This document shows positions 52,387 through 55,435 of a stretch of 55,435 nt of DNA, piece by piece. The stretch is taken from assembly GCF_016862935.1 (NCBI RefSeq), contig NZ_BONX01000062.1:1-55435 (forward strand), read 5' to 3'. Origin of the DNA: Plantactinospora mayteni (GTDB lineage Bacteria > Actinomycetota > Actinomycetes > Mycobacteriales > Micromonosporaceae). Below the pieces are notes generated by a model, which saw only the letters and a program-made list of their open reading frames with translations, was not told the origin of the DNA and made no database searches. A program made the position numbers and the translations under genes. How positions within the stretch are numbered: position 1 is the first letter of the stretch; every line of letters starts with the position of its first letter.

Positions 52387-53669
52387 CGGTGGAACCCCTG
52401 CTCGCCAAGCGGATCAGGCTGCATCCGGAGGTGCTGCTCAGCCGCCGCATGCTCCGGGGAGCGGCGGAGATCCACCTGGTCAAGGACCTGCGCAGCGGGC
52501 GGGCCTTCGAGGTGACCGCCCGGGAGCACTTCATCATGACCCGGCTGGACGGCCGGCTCAGCCTGGCCGAGATCGGCGACGAGTACGCCCGCGCCTTCCG
52601 GCGACGCCTGGCGGCCCCGCACTGGCAGCAACTGCTCGGCCTGCTGGGCCGGCGTGGGCTGCTCGACGTCGGCCCGGCAGACGGCACACCGGACACCGGA
52701 ACCGGGGCGAGCGCCGAGGGCGGCACGGGGACCCCGGCGAGGGCCGGTCAAGAGGCGGTCGCGGATGTCGGCGGCGGGCCGGGCGTACCGCCGCCGTCCC
52801 GGGTGTCGCCGACGGTGGTCGAGTGGAGCCACCGGCGGGTCAGGTGGCTGCTGTCCCGGCCGGCCGTGCTGGCGCTGCTCGGGCTCGCGCTGGCGCTCCA
52901 GGTCGTCGTGGCGGTACGCCTCGACGAGGCGCTGGCCGGGCTGCGCTGGCTGGGCGAGCACCCGCTCTGGCTCCTCCCGGTCGCGGTACTGGCCTGGGGC
53001 AGCGCCGCGCTGCACGAACTGGCGCACGGCGTCGCGGCTCGCCACTTCGGCTGCGCCGTCACCGGGATCAGCGTGGTGACGCTGCGCTGCCGGGTGGACA
53101 GCTATCTCTACCTGCCGTCGGCGCGGGCCCAGATCGTGATCGCGGCGGCGGGCGGGCTCGCCAACGGCGTACTGATGCTGCCGTTCGGGGTGGTCTGGCT
53201 GGTCCTGCCGCCCACCGCACCGGCCCGGCCGGCGCTGGCCGGGATCCTGCTGATCGGCAGCGTGCAGGCGCTGGTCAACTTCGTCCCGCTGCCACCGCTC
53301 GACGGCTACAAGGTCGTCAGCCACGCGTTCGGCGTCACCCACCTCTACACCGGAACCCGACAGTTCCTCTGGCAGGCGGCCCGCGCGGGGGCAGGACGCG
53401 GTCCCGGCATCGCCGCCTACCCGCTCCGGGCCAGGGTCTACTACCTCGGGTACGGCCTGATCCTGCTCGTCCTCGCGCTGGCTGCGGGTACCGCGATCGT
53501 CCTGCTCGGCCGCCAGCTCGGCGCCGGCCGGCTCGGCTCCGCCGCGGTCGTGGTCACCATCGCGGCGGTGGCGATGACCGTTGCCGGGTGGCTGGCCCGA
53601 CCCCGCCGCCGACCGGCCGTCCCCGATACCACCGATGTGCCCGACCCCCAGAAAGAAGGCAACGTCTGA
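52383..53669 (+). CDS. M50-family zinc metalloprotease with PqqD-like N-terminal domain
   Basis: A 428-residue membrane protein. The N-terminal ~90 residues (VKDLRSGRAFEVTAREHFIM, then LDGRLSLAEIGDEYARAFRR) resemble a PqqD-like leader-binding domain. A Gly/Pro-rich linker leads to a membrane metalloprotease with the zinc motif HELAHG near residue 212 and the later PLPPLDGYK, which corresponds to the xDG motif of site-2 proteases. About six hydrophobic segments are visible. In this operon it may cut the leader peptide during export, or act in immunity. The longer upstream frame is a shadow; the ATG at 52383 overlaps the preceding stop. Confidence 0.88.
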   Translation: MTVEPLLAKRIRLHPEVLLSRRMLRGAAEIHLVKDLRSGRAFEVTAREHFIMTRLDGRLSLAEIGDEYARAFRRRLAAPHWQQLLGLLGRRGLLDVGPADGTPDTGTGASAEGGTGTPARAGQEAVADVGGGPGVPPPSRVSPTVVEWSHRRVRWLLSRPAVLALLGLALALQVVVAVRLDEALAGLRWLGEHPLWLLPVAVLAWGSAALHELAHGVAARHFGCAVTGISVVTLRCRVDSYLYLPSARAQIVIAAAGGLANGVLMLPFGVVWLVLPPTAPARPALAGILLIGSVQALVNFVPLPPLDGYKVVSHAFGVTHLYTGTRQFLWQAARAGAGRGPGIAAYPLRARVYYLGYGLILLVLALAAGTAIVLLGRQLGAGRLGSAAVVVTIAAVAMTVAGWLARPRRRPAVPDTTDVPDPQKEGNV

Positions 53670-54601
53670 TGAATGCCGTCGAGCAGACGGACGTCGAACC
53701 CGGCCCCGCCATCGTGCTGACCGAGGTCCGCAAGAGGTACGGCGACGTCCACGCCGTCGCCGGGGTGTCCCTGACGGTCCAGCGCGGGGAGTTCTTCGGC
53801 CTGATCGGCCCGAACGGGGCGGGTAAGACCACCCTGATCGAGATCGTGGAAGGGTTGCGGGAGCCGACGTCGGGCAGCGTCTCGGTGCTCGGGCTCCCCC
53901 CGACCCCGCGCAACCCGGCCCTGCTGCCCCGGATCGGAGTGCAGACCCAGACCTCCGCGTTCTTCGTCCGGCTCACCGCCCGGGAACACCTGGAGACGGT
54001 CGCGGCGCTGTACGGCGTCCCGCCGGAGGCGGCCGAGCGGACCCTCGAGCTGGTCGGGCTGACCGCCGCCGCCAACACCCGGGTGAACGAGGTCTCCGGC
54101 GGGCAGCGGCAGCGGCTGGCCATCGCCTCGGCGCTGGTGCACGACCCGGAGCTGCTCTTCCTGGACGAGCCGACCGCGGCGCTCGACCCGAAGGCCCGCC
54201 GGGACCTGTGGCGGCTGCTGCGCGACCTGAAGGCGGCCGGGAAGACGATCGTCTACACGACGCACCACCTGGACGAGGCGGAGGCGCTCTGCGACCGGGT
54301 CGCCATCCTGGTCGGCGGGGCGGTCCGGGCCCTGGGCAGCCCGCGCGAACTCATCGGCGGCTCCGAGCTGCCCACCCGGGTCACCATCCCCGCCGGCCGG
54401 ATCTCGCTGGAACAGGCGAAGGAACTCGACGGCGCCGATCAGGTCGTGCTCGACGACGGTGACCTCGTGGTGGAGACCCGGACACCGGGCCGGGTACTCG
54501 CCGCGCTGGGCGCGACGGGCGAACTGGACGGGGTGCAGACCCGGATGGTCACCCTGGAGGACATCTACCTGGAACTGACCGGACCGGAGGCGGCGCGATG
54601 A
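53669..54601 (+). CDS. ABC exporter ATP-binding protein
   Basis: A 310-residue ABC ATPase of the antibiotic/drug-exporter (DrrA/NatA-like) kind. Walker A is GPNGAGKTT near residue 48, the signature is VSGGQRQR, Walker B is LLFLDEPTAALD, and the H-loop is YTTHHLDEAE. A C-terminal ~90 residues may be a regulatory domain. The ATG at 53669 shares a TGATG overlap with the protease gene, and the permease follows with an ATGA overlap. It should drive export of the mature RiPP or self-protection. Confidence 0.94.
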   Translation: MNAVEQTDVEPGPAIVLTEVRKRYGDVHAVAGVSLTVQRGEFFGLIGPNGAGKTTLIEIVEGLREPTSGSVSVLGLPPTPRNPALLPRIGVQTQTSAFFVRLTAREHLETVAALYGVPPEAAERTLELVGLTAAANTRVNEVSGGQRQRLAIASALVHDPELLFLDEPTAALDPKARRDLWRLLRDLKAAGKTIVYTTHHLDEAEALCDRVAILVGGAVRALGSPRELIGGSELPTRVTIPAGRISLEQAKELDGADQVVLDDGDLVVETRTPGRVLAALGATGELDGVQTRMVTLEDIYLELTGPEAAR

Positions 54602-55353
54602 GCGCGTACGGGGCACTGACCAAGGCGGCCTACAAGGCATCGGTACGGGATGCCACCACCGTCTTCTTCACCTTCGCCTTCCCGCTCGTGTTCCTGCTCG
54701 TCTTCGGCCTGATCTTCCAGGGCCGGGAGGTCGACGACACCGGCTGGAACTACATCGACTACATCGCGCCGGGGGTGCTCTCCTGGGGCGTCGCCAACGC
54801 CGCCCTGTTCGGCATCTCGTTCACCCTGATGCAGTGGCGCAACGACGACATCCTCCGGCTCATCCGGATGACCCCGGCGTCGTTGTGGTCGGTGATCGGC
54901 TCCCGGTACGTCGTGGCGCAGCTCGTCGGCGTACTCCAGGCGGTGCTCTTCATCGGGGTGGCGCTGGTGCCGCCGTTCAACCTCGACCTGGCCGGACCGT
55001 GGCCGCTGGCCCTGCCGATCCTGATTCTCGGCGTCACCGCCTTCCTCGCCCTCGGACTCGTCGTCGGCTCCCGGACCAACACGCCGGAGGCGGTGGCCGC
55101 CGTCGCGAACTGCATCATCGTCCCGATGGCGTTCATCTCGGGGTCGTTCTTCCCGCTCGACATGATGCCGGGCTGGTTGCAGGGGATCTCCCAGGCGCTG
55201 CCGCTGCGGTATGTCAACGACGGCATCGGGGTGGCGATCGCCGGCCGGGGCGACATGACCGACTACGGCATCGCCTGCGCGGCACTGGTCGGCTACACCG
55301 TCCTCTTCGGTGCCATCGGTGCCCGGACCTTCCGGTGGAGCAACCAGTCTTGA
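54598..55353 (+). CDS. ABC-2 type exporter permease
   Basis: A 251-residue membrane protein with six hydrophobic segments (about residues 20-42, 60-85, 103-128, 135-158, 170-190 and 220-242). It has the ABC-2 family signature region MAFISGSFFPLDMMPGWLQGISQALPLRYVNDGI. It is coupled to the ATPase gene by an ATGA overlap and probably works as a homodimer. It is the last gene of the operon inside the window. Two hairpins follow at once. Confidence 0.94.
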   Translation: MSAYGALTKAAYKASVRDATTVFFTFAFPLVFLLVFGLIFQGREVDDTGWNYIDYIAPGVLSWGVANAALFGISFTLMQWRNDDILRLIRMTPASLWSVIGSRYVVAQLVGVLQAVLFIGVALVPPFNLDLAGPWPLALPILILGVTAFLALGLVVGSRTNTPEAVAAVANCIIVPMAFISGSFFPLDMMPGWLQGISQALPLRYVNDGIGVAIAGRGDMTDYGIACAALVGYTVLFGAIGARTFRWSNQS

Positions 55354-55359
55354 CTTCCG

Positions 55360-55400
55360 CCCCGCTCTAAAGGACGGGGATTCCCTGGGTCGCCCCAGGG
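55360..55400 (+). terminator. Two adjacent GC hairpins: operon terminator and possible IS200/IS605-type end
   Basis: First hairpin 55360-55379: arms CCCCG and CGGGG with partly paired extension around a TAAA loop. The sequence resembles the GCCC-TAAA-GGGC hairpins at ends of IS200/IS605 (TnpB) elements. Second hairpin 55383-55400: arms CCCTGGG and CCCAGGG, perfect 7 bp, 4-base loop. No strong T-run follows. A mobile-element end abutting the operon is possible but cannot be confirmed at the window edge. Confidence 0.4.
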
Positions 55401-55435
55401 GGTTCCTGTTTCTCCGCCGATCGCAGAAGGGAGGG

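Overview
The window is very GC-rich DNA with strong third-position G/C bias, GTG starts, 4-bp GTGA/ATGA gene overlaps, an Lsr2 nucleoid protein, SigE- and ECF41-type sigma factors, a SARP regulator and two specialised-metabolite clusters. This points to a filamentous actinomycete. A Micromonosporaceae member is my guess, but no rRNA or other marker is present to prove it.

Layout. (1) 24-13520, minus strand: an eight-gene, tightly overlapping operon. It starts with an NRPS (A-T-C-A-T-TE) fused to an MFS exporter. It continues with a fold-type II PLP enzyme, a SAM methyltransferase, DapC-, DapD- and LysA-like enzymes, an MBL-fold hydrolase and a DedA-like membrane protein. The lysine/DAP-pathway paralogues, the methyltransferase, the lysine-like pocket of the first A domain and a thioesterase with a Cys nucleophile suggest a dipeptide built on a lysine- or tabtoxinine-like amino acid, possibly with a strained ring. 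(2) 13.9-28.6 kb: mostly housekeeping and accessory genes. These include a second MBL protein, a complete class A beta-lactamase lipoprotein, small membrane proteins, a HAD phosphatase, an HPF-like protein with a duplicated C-terminal domain, a half-size MFS-like protein, a small secreted protein, a P-loop kinase, Lsr2, a methyltransferase, a SigE/anti-sigma-like pair, a DUF899/HxlR divergent pair and an M56 peptidase/BlaI divergent pair. (3) 28.68-32.5 kb: a ferric-iron ABC importer behind two adjacent IdeR/DmdR boxes and a palindrome lying inside a promoter spacer. (4) 32.5-37.2 kb, minus strand: oleA-oleBC-oleD, for long-chain olefin synthesis through a beta-lactone. (5) 37.7-39.5 kb: an ECF41 sigma factor divergent from a WrbA-like flavoprotein, with matching ECF41-type promoters on both strands.

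(6) 40.4-55.35 kb, plus strand: a RiPP operon of the thiopeptide/goadsporin kind. Order: SARP regulator, RRE/E1-like partner protein, YcaO cyclodehydratase, SagB-type azoline dehydrogenase, split LanB (glutamylation and elimination proteins), a PqqD-like/M50 protease and an ABC exporter. No precursor peptide is recognisable in the window; it may lie beyond the right edge. The window ends in two hairpins, the first resembling an IS200/IS605-type end.

The two most attractive systems are the NRPS/DAP-type operon (1) and the orphan RiPP operon (6). All functions are inferred from sequence reading alone; no database search was run.
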